The notes under the pieces are model-generated. The model made no database searches, was not told where the DNA came from, and worked only from the letters and a program-made list of their open reading frames with translations. Made by a program: the position numbers and the translations under genes. From NCBI RefSeq assembly GCF_001612945.1, contig NZ_BDBK01000018.1:124001-188000 (forward strand): DNA of 64,000 nucleotides. Direction: 5' to 3'. The DNA is from Nocardia inohanensis NBRC 100128 (lineage in GTDB: Bacteria > Actinomycetota > Actinomycetes > Mycobacteriales > Mycobacteriaceae). Positions 10,081 to 21,140 of this stretch are shown here, one piece after another (position 1 is the stretch's first letter; the number at the start of each line of letters is the position of its first letter).

Positions 10081-11421
10081 TCAGGACGCGTGGGTGTTGT
10101 CGGTCCGCCGGATCAGCTTCCCGCTGTCCCGGTGATTCGGCGGCTTGGCGCGGTACATGGCGATATCGGCGTCGTGCAGCACGGCCTCGGGCGTGCGGGT
10201 CTCGCCCGAACCCAGCCGGGTGATGCCGATCGAGGCGTTGACCTGGATGCGATGCCCGCGCGCGATGATCGGCTCGGCCATCGCCTGCTGCAATCGCGTG
10301 GTCAGCTGCGCGAGGTCCTCCTCGGAAGTCCGCCCCGAGAGCAGCACCAGGAACTCGTCCCCGCCGATCCGCCCGACCACATCGTCGGAGCGCAGCCCGC
10401 GCTGCAATCGCTGCGCCACGATCTGCAACACCGTGTCCCCGATGGCATGCCCGAGCGTGTCGTTGATCGCCTTGAACCCGTCCAGGTCGATGAACATGAC
10501 CGTCGACACCGGCAACGCCTCGGTGGTGCCCAGCGCCGCCGCCAACCGCGACAGCACGAGCGCCCGATTGGCCAGCCCGGTCAGTGGATCGTGCGTCGCC
10601 TGGTACTCCAATTGCCTACGGCTGGCCCGGAATTCGGTGATGTCGTTGAAGGACGACACGGCGGGGGAGTTGGGGTCGGCCGGGTTCAGCAACCGGCAAC
10701 TGGTGGAGAGCCAGCGCCGCTGCCCGTCGGGCCGGTCCACGCCGAACACGAAGCGCGTCACCGCCTCTCCGGTGGCCAGGGTCCGCACGATCGGATATTG
10801 ATCCCCCGGCAGCGGCTGGGCATTGGCGTCCAGCAGCGACAGCGGCAGTTCGGTGTACGGCACGCCGATCAGATCCGGCCCGTTCCAGCCGAAGATCCGC
10901 AGCGCCGCCGGATTGATGGATTCGATCTTCCCGCTCCGGCTGATCACCACCACGCCCTCCTCGAGCTGCGAGACCACGGTGGTGAAGAACTGCTCGGCCC
11001 GCCGCTGCGCCGCCTCGGCCCGGCGTTGCGCGGTGAGGTCGTGCAGCACCACCTGATACGCCAGCCGGTCGTGCCACGCGGTCAGCACGGAGACGGTCTC
11101 CACGTCCACGGTGCCGCCGTCGCAGCGCAGCAGGGTCATCTCCGAGGGTTCGGAGGCGGTGCCGGTGATGGTGAGCCGGCGAATGCGATCCAGCATGCCC
11201 GGCAGCGAGACCGGATCGACGAAGGTGGTGACCGGCTGCCCGATGATGTCGTCGGCGGATCCGGCGGCCAGCATCCGCACGGTCGCCGGGTTGGCGTAGA
11301 CGACTCTGCCGCGCTCGTGGACGACTACGCCGTCGGGGCTGTAGTCGATCAGCGACCGGTAACGCTGGGCCAGTTGCTCGGCATCGGTCGGTGCGTTTGC
11401 CCGATCGTTACCCACCACCAC
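10081..11421 (-). CDS. PAS-PAS-GGDEF diguanylate cyclase
   Basis: The product is about 446 aa and cytoplasmic, with no membrane segments. The first PAS domain spans about residues 15-130 (LIDYSPDGVVVHERGRVVYAN) and the second about 140-265 (VVSQLEEGVVVISRSGKIESIN). The C-terminal GGDEF domain has the intact catalytic motif RIGGDEFLVLL. An inhibitory I-site RSDD sits five residues before GGDEF, so the enzyme should make cyclic di-GMP and be product-inhibited. There is no EAL domain. No ATG is available; AGGGGG lies 5 nt before GTG 11421, and GTG 11427, 11418 and 11415 are alternatives. It is divergent from a ketosynthase-like gene. About 180 nt separate its stop from helD upstream, with no gene seen. 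Confidence 0.9.
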   Translation of the reverse strand: MVVGNDRANAPTDAEQLAQRYRSLIDYSPDGVVVHERGRVVYANPATVRMLAAGSADDIIGQPVTTFVDPVSLPGMLDRIRRLTITGTASEPSEMTLLRCDGGTVDVETVSVLTAWHDRLAYQVVLHDLTAQRRAEAAQRRAEQFFTTVVSQLEEGVVVISRSGKIESINPAALRIFGWNGPDLIGVPYTELPLSLLDANAQPLPGDQYPIVRTLATGEAVTRFVFGVDRPDGQRRWLSTSCRLLNPADPNSPAVSSFNDITEFRASRRQLEYQATHDPLTGLANRALVLSRLAAALGTTEALPVSTVMFIDLDGFKAINDTLGHAIGDTVLQIVAQRLQRGLRSDDVVGRIGGDEFLVLLSGRTSEEDLAQLTTRLQQAMAEPIIARGHRIQVNASIGITRLGSGETRTPEAVLHDADIAMYRAKPPNHRDSGKLIRRTDNTHAS

Positions 11422-11592
11422 TTGCACCCCCTGATCGTCATTGCGACATGTCGTTGGAGCACGGCACCATTTTGTTGTCGGAGCGATTGCTGGAACATCG
11501 CCGCCGAGGGTATTGAATGAATCACAGTTCCGCACAGCATCGGCCCGGGAGTGGTGATCATTACGGGCACCGGATCGAGAAGGAGCGATGCA

Positions 11593-12789
11593 ATGCCTGG
11601 CACCATCCCCAACCCGCCTACCGCTGAGCAGCACCAAGATCATATGACCATTGCCGGAATCGGCGCCGTCACCGGGTACGGGTGGGGCCGGGAAACCCTC
11701 TGGGAGGGTTTGCTGAGCGGCAAGCCAGCGGCCCGGCTCTATCCAGGGTACGGCCCGGAGCGCGATCGGCACGGATGGGTTGCCCGCGTGCCGGACGGCG
11801 GCGATCCGGAGCTTCCGCCCAGTCGGTATCTGCGGGCGTTCCTGGGATCGGCGCGCGAAGCCGTCGCCGACGCGAAGGAACGCGGCTGGCGGCCGGGCCG
11901 CACCGTCGGCCTGCTGCACGCCATCGTGCTGGGCAACGTCTACGAATGGCGCGACTTCTACACCGTGGACGGATCGCGCCGCCGCTCCCGCGACTACCTG
12001 CGGCTGCTGCCCTCCACCCCGGTGTCGATGCTGATGAGCGAGTTCGGTTTCCACGGTCCGTCGATGAACGTCACCGCCGCCTGCTCCTCGGCCAATGTGG
12101 CACTGCTCACCGCGCAGCTGTGGCTGGCCCAGGGCATGGCCGACGACGTGATCGTGGTGGCCACCGATCTCTCCGCCACCCCCGACATGGTGGAGCCCTT
12201 CGTCGCGCTCGGCGCGGCGGTCGACGACACCGATCCGCTCGACGCCTGCCGCCCGTTCCAGGAGGGCAGCCGCGGCTTCGGATTCGGTGAGGCGTCCACG
12301 GCTTTCGTGGTCACCCGCGAGGCGGATCGTCCGTACGCGGCGGTGCTCGGCGGCGGCATGTCCAACGACGGCTATCACGTGATCTCGGTGGAGCCGTCCT
12401 ACGAGCAGATCTTCGAATGCGTGCGGCGCGCGCTCGCGAATGCCGATGTGCGGCCGGAGGAAGTGGCCTACCTGAATACCCACGGGTCGGGCACCAAGCA
12501 GTGCGATGACGCCGAAACCGCTTTGCTCGCCGAAATATTCGATAATCGGCCACAGGTGGTGGCCACCAAACCGCTGACCGGGCACTGCCAGGCGGCCGCG
12601 GCCGGGGTGGAGGTGGCGGCCATCGCCATGGGCTACGAGCGCGGCCGGGTGGTGTCCGCGCCGATCGTCGCGCCCGCGCATGCCCGCCTGGTCGATGGGG
12701 TGCAGCCGCATAGCGGGGGCATCACGGTGAAGACGGCTCTCGGTATGGGCGGCCACAATTCGGCGCTGGTGCTCGGCCCGATCGGTTAG
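11593..12789 (+). CDS. Stand-alone beta-ketoacyl synthase-like protein
   Basis: The product is 398 aa with a thiolase fold. The active site looks complete: Cys in TAACSSANVAL, His in LNTHGSGTKQCD and His in KPLTGHCQAAAAG, the Cys-His-His triad of condensing enzymes. It ends with the glycine-rich KTALGMGGHNSALVL loop. AAGGAG lies 7 nt upstream of the ATG. Neighbours are a diguanylate cyclase and a sensor kinase; no acyl carrier protein, ketoreductase or dehydratase is nearby, so it must use carriers encoded elsewhere or act in an unknown side pathway. It is shorter at the N-terminus than FabF. The stop is 7 nt from the convergent kinase stop. Confidence 0.88.
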   Translation: MPGTIPNPPTAEQHQDHMTIAGIGAVTGYGWGRETLWEGLLSGKPAARLYPGYGPERDRHGWVARVPDGGDPELPPSRYLRAFLGSAREAVADAKERGWRPGRTVGLLHAIVLGNVYEWRDFYTVDGSRRRSRDYLRLLPSTPVSMLMSEFGFHGPSMNVTAACSSANVALLTAQLWLAQGMADDVIVVATDLSATPDMVEPFVALGAAVDDTDPLDACRPFQEGSRGFGFGEASTAFVVTREADRPYAAVLGGGMSNDGYHVISVEPSYEQIFECVRRALANADVRPEEVAYLNTHGSGTKQCDDAETALLAEIFDNRPQVVATKPLTGHCQAAAAGVEVAAIAMGYERGRVVSAPIVAPAHARLVDGVQPHSGGITVKTALGMGGHNSALVLGPIG

Positions 12790-12796
12790 CGCCGCG

Positions 12797-14527
12797 TCAG
12801 TGCAGTGGCACCGACCAGTGCAGCTTGGTACCGGTCTCCGCCCCGTTGGCATCGCGCCGCGGGTAGACCGCGAGCCGGCCGCCTGACTCCTCGGCGCGCC
12901 GCGCGAGGTTGGTGAGCCCGCTGGGCGTGATGCCGTCCGGGATGCCGCACCCGTCGTCGGCGACCACGATGGTGAGATCGTCGGCCACCCCGATATCGAT
13001 GGTGATGGTGCCCGCCCCCGAATGCCGCACCGCATTGCTGACCGCTTCGCGCACAACGGCTTCGGCATGATCGGCCAGGCTCGGCTCCACCACCGACAGC
13101 GGGCCGGTGATGTGCATGAGCGCCCGGATCTCGGTATCGGTGGTCTGCTGTTTCACCGCGCGTTCGATGCGCTGGCGCAGCCGGGTGGAGTGCCCGTTGC
13201 CGCCGTGCAGGTCGAAGATCGAGGTGCGGATCTCCTCGACCACGTCCTGAAGATCGTTGATGGTGTCGGAGAGGCGTTGCCGCACTTCGGGAACCCGGGC
13301 GCGCGGCACCGTGCCCTGGAGTGACAGCCCGACGGCGAAGAGCCGCTGGATCACGTGATCGTGCAGGTCGCGGGCGATGCGATCGCGGTCGGTGAGGATG
13401 TCCAGTTCCCGCATGCGCCGCTGCGCCACCGCCAATTGCATTGCCAGCGCGGCCTGATCGGTGAACGCGCCGATCAGCTCCACCAATTCGTCGGAGTAGG
13501 GCAGGGATTCGGCGGTGCGCAGCGTGATCAGCACGCCCAGCGTGGAATCCGGGGTGTGCAGCGGCAGCACCAGCGCGGGCCCGAGGTCGGGAATGAACCG
13601 CCCCAGGTCCACCCGTTTGGCATCGTCGAAACGCAGCGGGGTGCGGGTGTTGAGCGCGCGGCCGATCTCGGTGCCGGTGGTCCGCACGGTCGGGTGCGCG
13701 CGGTCTTCGCCCGGCCCCGACCATTGCGCCACAATCAGTTCGGTGACCTCTTCGGGCGGCGCGTCCGGGTCGGGCACCACGGCCAGCAGCGCGCGCTGCG
13801 AGGCGGTGAGTTCGCGCGCGTGCTCGACCACGTGGGCCAGCACCTGATTGGGTTCGGTGCCCGCCAGGAATTCGGTGGTGATGTCCCGGGTCGCCTCGAT
13901 CCAGGCCTGCCGGGTGCGCGCGGATTCGTAGAGCCGGGCATTGTCCACCGCGATACCGGCCGCCGCGGCGAGCGCTTGCAACAGCACCTCGTCGTCCTCG
14001 GTGAACGGGTGTCCGCCGGATTTCTCGGTGAGGTAGAGGTTTCCGAACACCTCGCCGCGAATCCGCACGGGCACGCCGAGGAAGGACCGCATGGGCGGAT
14101 GATGCGGCGGGAAGCCGACCGAGGCCGGATGCCCGGCGAGATTGTCCAGCCGGATCGGCTCGGGGGTGCGCAGCAGCAGGCCCAGCACGCCGTGCCCCTG
14201 CGGGAGTTCGCCGATGAGCGTGCGGGTCCGATCGTCGATGCCGTGGTAGATGAACTGGGCCAGCAGCTGTTCGTGCCCGCACACCCCGAGTGCCCCGTAC
14301 CGGGCGTCGACCAGTCCGGTCGCGGCGCGCACGATGGTTTGCAGGGTCTGGTCCAGATCGAGCCCGGAGGTGACCGCCAGCATGGCTTCGACGAGCCCGT
14401 CGATGCGATCGCGGGCGTCGATGATCTGCTCTACCCGATCCTTCACCTCGGTGAGCAACTCGCGTAATCGCAGCTGCGACAGCGTGTCACGCACCGAGTA
14501 GGGACCGGTGCGTGGGGCGTCGTGCAT
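12797..14527 (-). CDS. DosS/DosT-like GAF-GAF histidine kinase
   Basis: The product is 576 aa, nearly the length of M. tuberculosis DosS and DosT, and resembles them throughout. GAF-A (about 55-200) has HPASVGFPPHHPPMRSFLG; His143 falls at the place of the DosS haem ligand His149, and Tyr165 matches distal Tyr171, so haem-based O2/NO/CO sensing is likely. GAF-B spans about 212-368. The dimerisation helix has the phospho-acceptor His389 in ARDLHDHVIQRLFA. The ATPase domain has EAVSNAVRHSG and DDGCGIPDG. No DosR/NarL regulator is adjacent, so the partner is elsewhere. It is divergent from a hibernation factor, and 253 nt of regulatory DNA lie between. Confidence 0.93.
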   Translation of the reverse strand: MHDAPRTGPYSVRDTLSQLRLRELLTEVKDRVEQIIDARDRIDGLVEAMLAVTSGLDLDQTLQTIVRAATGLVDARYGALGVCGHEQLLAQFIYHGIDDRTRTLIGELPQGHGVLGLLLRTPEPIRLDNLAGHPASVGFPPHHPPMRSFLGVPVRIRGEVFGNLYLTEKSGGHPFTEDDEVLLQALAAAAGIAVDNARLYESARTRQAWIEATRDITTEFLAGTEPNQVLAHVVEHARELTASQRALLAVVPDPDAPPEEVTELIVAQWSGPGEDRAHPTVRTTGTEIGRALNTRTPLRFDDAKRVDLGRFIPDLGPALVLPLHTPDSTLGVLITLRTAESLPYSDELVELIGAFTDQAALAMQLAVAQRRMRELDILTDRDRIARDLHDHVIQRLFAVGLSLQGTVPRARVPEVRQRLSDTINDLQDVVEEIRTSIFDLHGGNGHSTRLRQRIERAVKQQTTDTEIRALMHITGPLSVVEPSLADHAEAVVREAVSNAVRHSGAGTITIDIGVADDLTIVVADDGCGIPDGITPSGLTNLARRAEESGGRLAVYPRRDANGAETGTKLHWSVPLH

Positions 14528-14692
14528 GAGTGTCCTGCTGTCCGGCGGAGGCGCACACGGCACCGGGTATCTTACGGCGGACCCGGTTGCCGGATGATTG
14601 TTCTGTCGAACGTGACTGTCCCACAGTTGGTTTCGAGTGAAGCAACTTATTGCCAACCTTTTACCGGAATAATTTCCCGGAAAGTGGTCCGG

Positions 14693-14712
14693 ATTGGGAC
14701 CTTCGGCACTGT
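14693..14712 (+). promoter_or_regulatory. DosR (DevR) box-like site
   Basis: The site contains GGGACCTTCGGCAC. The left half matches the DosR consensus GGGACTWWAGTCCC well (GGGAC then TT) and the right half only partly (G, C and C kept). It lies about 70-90 nt before the hibernation-factor start. The rest of 14528-14780 has no gene. Confidence 0.45.
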
Positions 14713-14780
14713 CGGCGCGGCAGCGAGCGTGATGGCATGGGTACGGGTTGCCGGGTCGGAAAACGGGAAGTGGGTCGGCT

Positions 14781-15620
14781 ATGGGCGCGTCGGAAGTGTG
14801 GTCGAGCGGTATCGATCCGGATTTCGTCGTGACCACACGCGGGCCCGTTCCACCGGCCGAGGTGACCCGACTGGTGCGCGGCCTCGGCCGGATCCTGCGC
14901 CGGCACGGGCTGGACGGACCCGTACGGGCCCGCCTCGACTGGCCCGGTACCGAGGGCGAAACCACCTTGGTACAAGCCGGAATCCGGGCGCTGGGGAAGG
15001 CGTACCGGGTTCAGGTCGCCGGGCCGGGACGGTTTGCGACCACGTTCGCGTTGGAACGCCTCGACCTGCGACTGGGCTGTCCACCGGACGAAACGTCCCG
15101 GCCCTGGCCGGACCCGGCACGACCGGATCTCGGCGTGGTGAGCGCGCCGAAACCGATTGTGCGGCGCAAGGATTGCCTACTACAGGTCGCCACGCCCGCC
15201 ACCGCCGCCAAGACTCTCGATGCTCTGGACTACGACGCACACCTGTTCACCGACGCCGACTCCGGACTCGACGCGGTGGTGTGCTGGTCCGGGTCCGCGT
15301 CGGTACGCACCCTGCGCCAGCATCGGGATCCGGTGCCGGTGCTGCTCGAGGACGAGGCGGCCGCGGTGCTGTGCGGGGGCGGACTGCCCTATCTCTTCTT
15401 CACCGATCCGGACACCCTGCGCGGGCGATTGCTCTATCGCCGATTCGACGGCGACCTGACCTTGGTGACCGCCGCCGATGCCGAGGGCCGGCCGCGGGAA
15501 CGCGCGCTCGCGCCCCGGGCCATCACCACCGGATGCGCGCGCCGCGGCGTGCCGGAGCTGCCGAGCGCGATCGGCGCGACCGAGAATCTCGGTGAACCGG
15601 TGTATCCGAAAGCGGTGTGA
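14781..15620 (+). CDS. Ribosome hibernation factor with twin C-terminal domains (RafH-like)
   Basis: The product is about 279 aa. The N-terminal part (VVTTRGPVPPAEVTRLVRGL) fits the HPF/YfiA ribosome-binding domain in degenerate form. Two S30EA C-terminal modules follow: LDALDYDAHLFTDADSGLDA and GLPYLFFTDPDTLRGRLLYR followed by RFDGDL. Doubled C-terminal domains mark the dormancy-linked HPF of mycobacteria (RafH), which keeps 70S ribosomes inactive in hypoxia. The divergent DosS-like kinase and a DosR-box-like site upstream support hypoxic induction. ATG 14781 is the likely start, but its ribosome site is weak (GGAAG about 11 nt upstream) and TTG 14748 is possible. Confidence 0.85.
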   Translation: MGASEVWSSGIDPDFVVTTRGPVPPAEVTRLVRGLGRILRRHGLDGPVRARLDWPGTEGETTLVQAGIRALGKAYRVQVAGPGRFATTFALERLDLRLGCPPDETSRPWPDPARPDLGVVSAPKPIVRRKDCLLQVATPATAAKTLDALDYDAHLFTDADSGLDAVVCWSGSASVRTLRQHRDPVPVLLEDEAAAVLCGGGLPYLFFTDPDTLRGRLLYRRFDGDLTLVTAADAEGRPRERALAPRAITTGCARRGVPELPSAIGATENLGEPVYPKAV

Positions 15621-15702
15621 CGACGGCCGCATCGCGGTCCGCATGCGCGGCGTGAGTGAAATAAACACGCTGTGACCAGCGTTGAGCTTGCCTGAACCGA
15701 AC

Positions 15703-15725
15703 TTGTCGGTGGGCACGCCTAGCAT
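15703..15725 (+). promoter_or_regulatory. PafBC-type DNA-damage promoter of uvrA
   Basis: TTGTCGGTG (15703-15711), 8 nt and TAGCAT (15720-15725) match tTGTCRgtg-N8-TAnnnT perfectly. The -10 box overlaps the upstream ATG at 15724, which therefore cannot be the start. Confidence 0.82.
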
Positions 15726-15771
15726 GGCGTCGGGGGTAGTTCTGGATGCCGAAACGTTGGAAGGACGGCTA

Positions 15772-18831
<3,060 letters not shown>

Positions 18832-18839
18832 GTCCGCAA

Positions 18840-18869
18840 GGGTGGCATCCGGCTGATCGGATGCCACCC
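18840..18869 (+). terminator. uvrA terminator
   Basis: GGGTGGCATCCG (18840-18851) pairs perfectly with CGGATGCCACCC (18858-18869) around a 6-nt loop, 8 nt after the uvrA stop. Confidence 0.85.
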
Positions 18870-18984
18870 AACGGGTTACCCGCCGATGATCGGCTTCGGA
18901 CAACGATGCGACGAGCAACCGACATTCTGTGCCAGTCATGCCATCGTCAGGTCCGGCGATGGGCCGCCTGACTAGGCTGGATAA

Positions 18985-19338
18985 GTGTCCGAAGATCAAC
19001 TTCCGTCGAATGTCACCCGCTCCGTACTGCTGAATGTCGCTTTCGCGCAGGCGAAACGGGTCTCCCGGGTGGAAGTCCGCCGCATCACCATGCCCGCCGG
19101 CACCGTGGCGGGCCTGCACGTGCACAACTGCCCCGTGGTGGGCAGCATCGAATCCGGATCCGTGGCTTACCGGATCGAGGGCGAACCCGAACGCGTCCTG
19201 CGCCCGGGCGACTACTTCTTCGAACCCGAAGCCGCCCGCATCACCCGCTTCGACGCGCTCGACGAGGACGTCACCTTCGTCGGCTACTTCCTGCTGGCCG
19301 CCGACCAGTCGCCGCTCATCGAATTCCCCGGCGACTGA
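18985..19338 (+). CDS. Cupin-domain protein
   Basis: The product is 117 aa and a single small cupin barrel. Motif 1 is in AGLHVHNCPVVGSIESG and motif 2 in RPGDYFFEPEAARITRF. The usual metal ligands are partly present (HVH, a later glutamate); the motif-2 histidine is replaced, so metal binding may be altered. The start is GTG with TAGGCT (18973-18978) ending 6 nt upstream, a leaderless arrangement. It is convergent with the SDR gene, stops only 5 nt apart. The substrate is unknown. Confidence 0.82.
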   Translation: MSEDQLPSNVTRSVLLNVAFAQAKRVSRVEVRRITMPAGTVAGLHVHNCPVVGSIESGSVAYRIEGEPERVLRPGDYFFEPEAARITRFDALDEDVTFVGYFLLAADQSPLIEFPGD

Positions 19339-19343
19339 ACCGA

Positions 19344-20135
19344 TTACAGCATCGGCGCGGCTATGGCGGCCACGAACCCGCCGTCGACGATCAGATCCTG
19401 TCCGTTGACATAGGACGCCTCCGCCGATGCCAGGTAGGCGACCGCGCCGGCCACATCCTCGGCGGTCCCGGTCCGGCCGGCCGCCACCGCCGCCAGCACC
19501 TCGTCGTGCGCCTCGGGCGACACATTGTCATGGAACATGGGCGTCGCGATGTACCCCGGGCTGACCGAGTTGACCCGAATCCGCCTGGGCGCCAACTCCG
19601 CCGCGAGGGTATGCGCCAGATTGTGCACGGCCGCTTTGGTGGCCGAGTACAGCGAGGCCCCCGGCATGCCGCGATGCAGCGTCCAGGAAGCGTTGATCAC
19701 GATCGCGCCGCCGTCCACGAGCAGCGGCAAGGCCCGCTGAATCGTGAAATACACGCCTTTGAAGTTGATTCCCACTACCCGGTCGAACTCGTCCGGGGTG
19801 ACCGCCTCGATCGAATCGAAGGATGCCACACCGGCATTGGCGAAGATCACCTCGATCCGCCCGAATCGAGTCCGGACGGTCTCGATCAGCTCGTCGAGTT
19901 CGCCGAGCTCGGCCACATCCGCGCGTACCGCGACAATGCGCTCCCGCTGCTCGGTAGCGGTGAGTCCCGCACCGAGTTCCGCCGCCGCGATCGCGAGCCG
20001 TTTCTCGTCCCGCCCGGTGATGATCACCCGTGCGCCCTCGGCCAGCAGGCGATTCGCGGCGGCCAGGCCCATGCCGCTGGTCCCGCCGGTGATAAGTGCG
20101 ATCTTGCCATCGAATCGAGAATTGCTGTGCGTCAT
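19344..20135 (-). CDS. Short-chain dehydrogenase/reductase
   Basis: The product is 263 aa, a classical SDR. The cofactor motif is TGGTSGMGLAAANRLL, NNAG-type FANAG follows, and the catalytic Tyr-Lys are in ASLYSATKAAVHN. The substrate loop ends in SPGYIATPMF and the C-terminus has YVNGQDLIVDGG. The arginine after strand 2 (ITGRDEKRL) suggests NADP(H). It is probably a cytoplasmic oxidoreductase induced by the XRE regulator that lies 85 nt upstream on the same strand. ATG 20135 is chosen; ATG 20147 is possible and neither has a clear ribosome site. Confidence 0.9.
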   Translation of the reverse strand: MTHSNSRFDGKIALITGGTSGMGLAAANRLLAEGARVIITGRDEKRLAIAAAELGAGLTATEQRERIVAVRADVAELGELDELIETVRTRFGRIEVIFANAGVASFDSIEAVTPDEFDRVVGINFKGVYFTIQRALPLLVDGGAIVINASWTLHRGMPGASLYSATKAAVHNLAHTLAAELAPRRIRVNSVSPGYIATPMFHDNVSPEAHDEVLAAVAAGRTGTAEDVAGAVAYLASAEASYVNGQDLIVDGGFVAAIAAPML

Positions 20136-20220
20136 GCCGTTCAGCATTCCGAGCAGGAGACCCCGCAAACAGTGCGCGGCCAACCTGGGTCCGCCACCAC
20201 CAGGCTGCTCGGTCACACGG

Positions 20221-21072
20221 TCACGCCGATACCAGCCCACCGGCGAGCAGTCGCGCCAAACGCTGCTCGGTCCCGGTCCCCGGCCGCGGGTCGTACAGCT
20301 CCAGATACCACTCGGGGTGATCGATCACCGCGAGCGTGGTCTTGTCGAACACCAGCTCCCCGGCTTCCGGATGCCGCACCGCTTTCCGCGTCCGCGTGGG
20401 TGCGCCCACATCGTGACGCGCCCACAGCTCGGCGAATTCCACACTGACCGCGCTCAATTCGCCGATCACCCGCGCGAAGGCCGGATCACCCGGCGCGTGC
20501 GCCACATCCGCTCGATAGGCCGCCACCACCTCCGGCGCGATGGCCGCCCATTCGGTATGCAGATCCCGATATCGCGCATTGGTGAAAAAGCTGATCAGGC
20601 AGTTCTCATCGGCATCGCCATACCCGAACACCGCCCGAGTCCCGTCATTGATGGCAAGCAGATTCCAGTACCGATCCCGCAGAATCGCCGGGCGCGGCGC
20701 CCACGACTCCACCACCCGCCGCAGCTCCGGCTCCACCTCGCCCCCGGTAATCCCTTGCGCCCGTGGCGGATTCAATCCCGTCAGCACGAACAGATGCGCC
20801 CGCTCACGCTCACTCAACCGCAACGCCCGCCCGACCGCCTCCAGTACCTCCGCCGAAACATTGATCTCCCGCCCCTGCTCCAGCCACGTATACCAGGACA
20901 CCCCCACCCCCGCGAGCTGCGCCACTTCCTCCCGCCGCAACCCCGGCGTGCGCCGCGCTCCCCAGGAGACCAGCCCGACCTGCTCCGGTGTCAACCGCGC
21001 CCGCCGAGTCCGCAGAAAGTCCCGGAGCTCTTCCCGGCGGACCCGTTTCGCTGCTGCTGCTTCGCTGGCCAT
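20221..21072 (-). CDS. MmyB-type XRE transcriptional regulator
   Basis: The product is 283 aa. The N-terminal helix-turn-helix covers about residues 12-80 (LRREEVAQLAGVGVSWYTWLEQGR). The C-terminal MmyB-like ligand domain has LVFDKTTLAVIDHPEWYLELYDP, a pattern tied to fatty-acid or small-lipid binding in this family. It is encoded upstream of the SDR on the same strand, a common regulator-SDR pair. No ribosome site is visible before the ATG; TTGTAT lies close upstream, so a leaderless start is possible. Confidence 0.9.
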   Translation of the reverse strand: MASEAAAAKRVRREELRDFLRTRRARLTPEQVGLVSWGARRTPGLRREEVAQLAGVGVSWYTWLEQGREINVSAEVLEAVGRALRLSERERAHLFVLTGLNPPRAQGITGGEVEPELRRVVESWAPRPAILRDRYWNLLAINDGTRAVFGYGDADENCLISFFTNARYRDLHTEWAAIAPEVVAAYRADVAHAPGDPAFARVIGELSAVSVEFAELWARHDVGAPTRTRKAVRHPEAGELVFDKTTLAVIDHPEWYLELYDPRPGTGTEQRLARLLAGGLVSA

Positions 21073-21140
21073 GCCCGAATACAACCGTGCCCGGTCCGGA
21101 CTTAGTCCGAACCGGGCACCGTCGTCGCCGTGTTTCGCGG

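Noticed and set aside
10081..13068. 995-codon minus-strand frame over the GGDEF and ketosynthase region
   Set aside because: Its 3' part is the GGDEF gene. The upstream part is antisense to the ketosynthase gene, whose motifs are complete.
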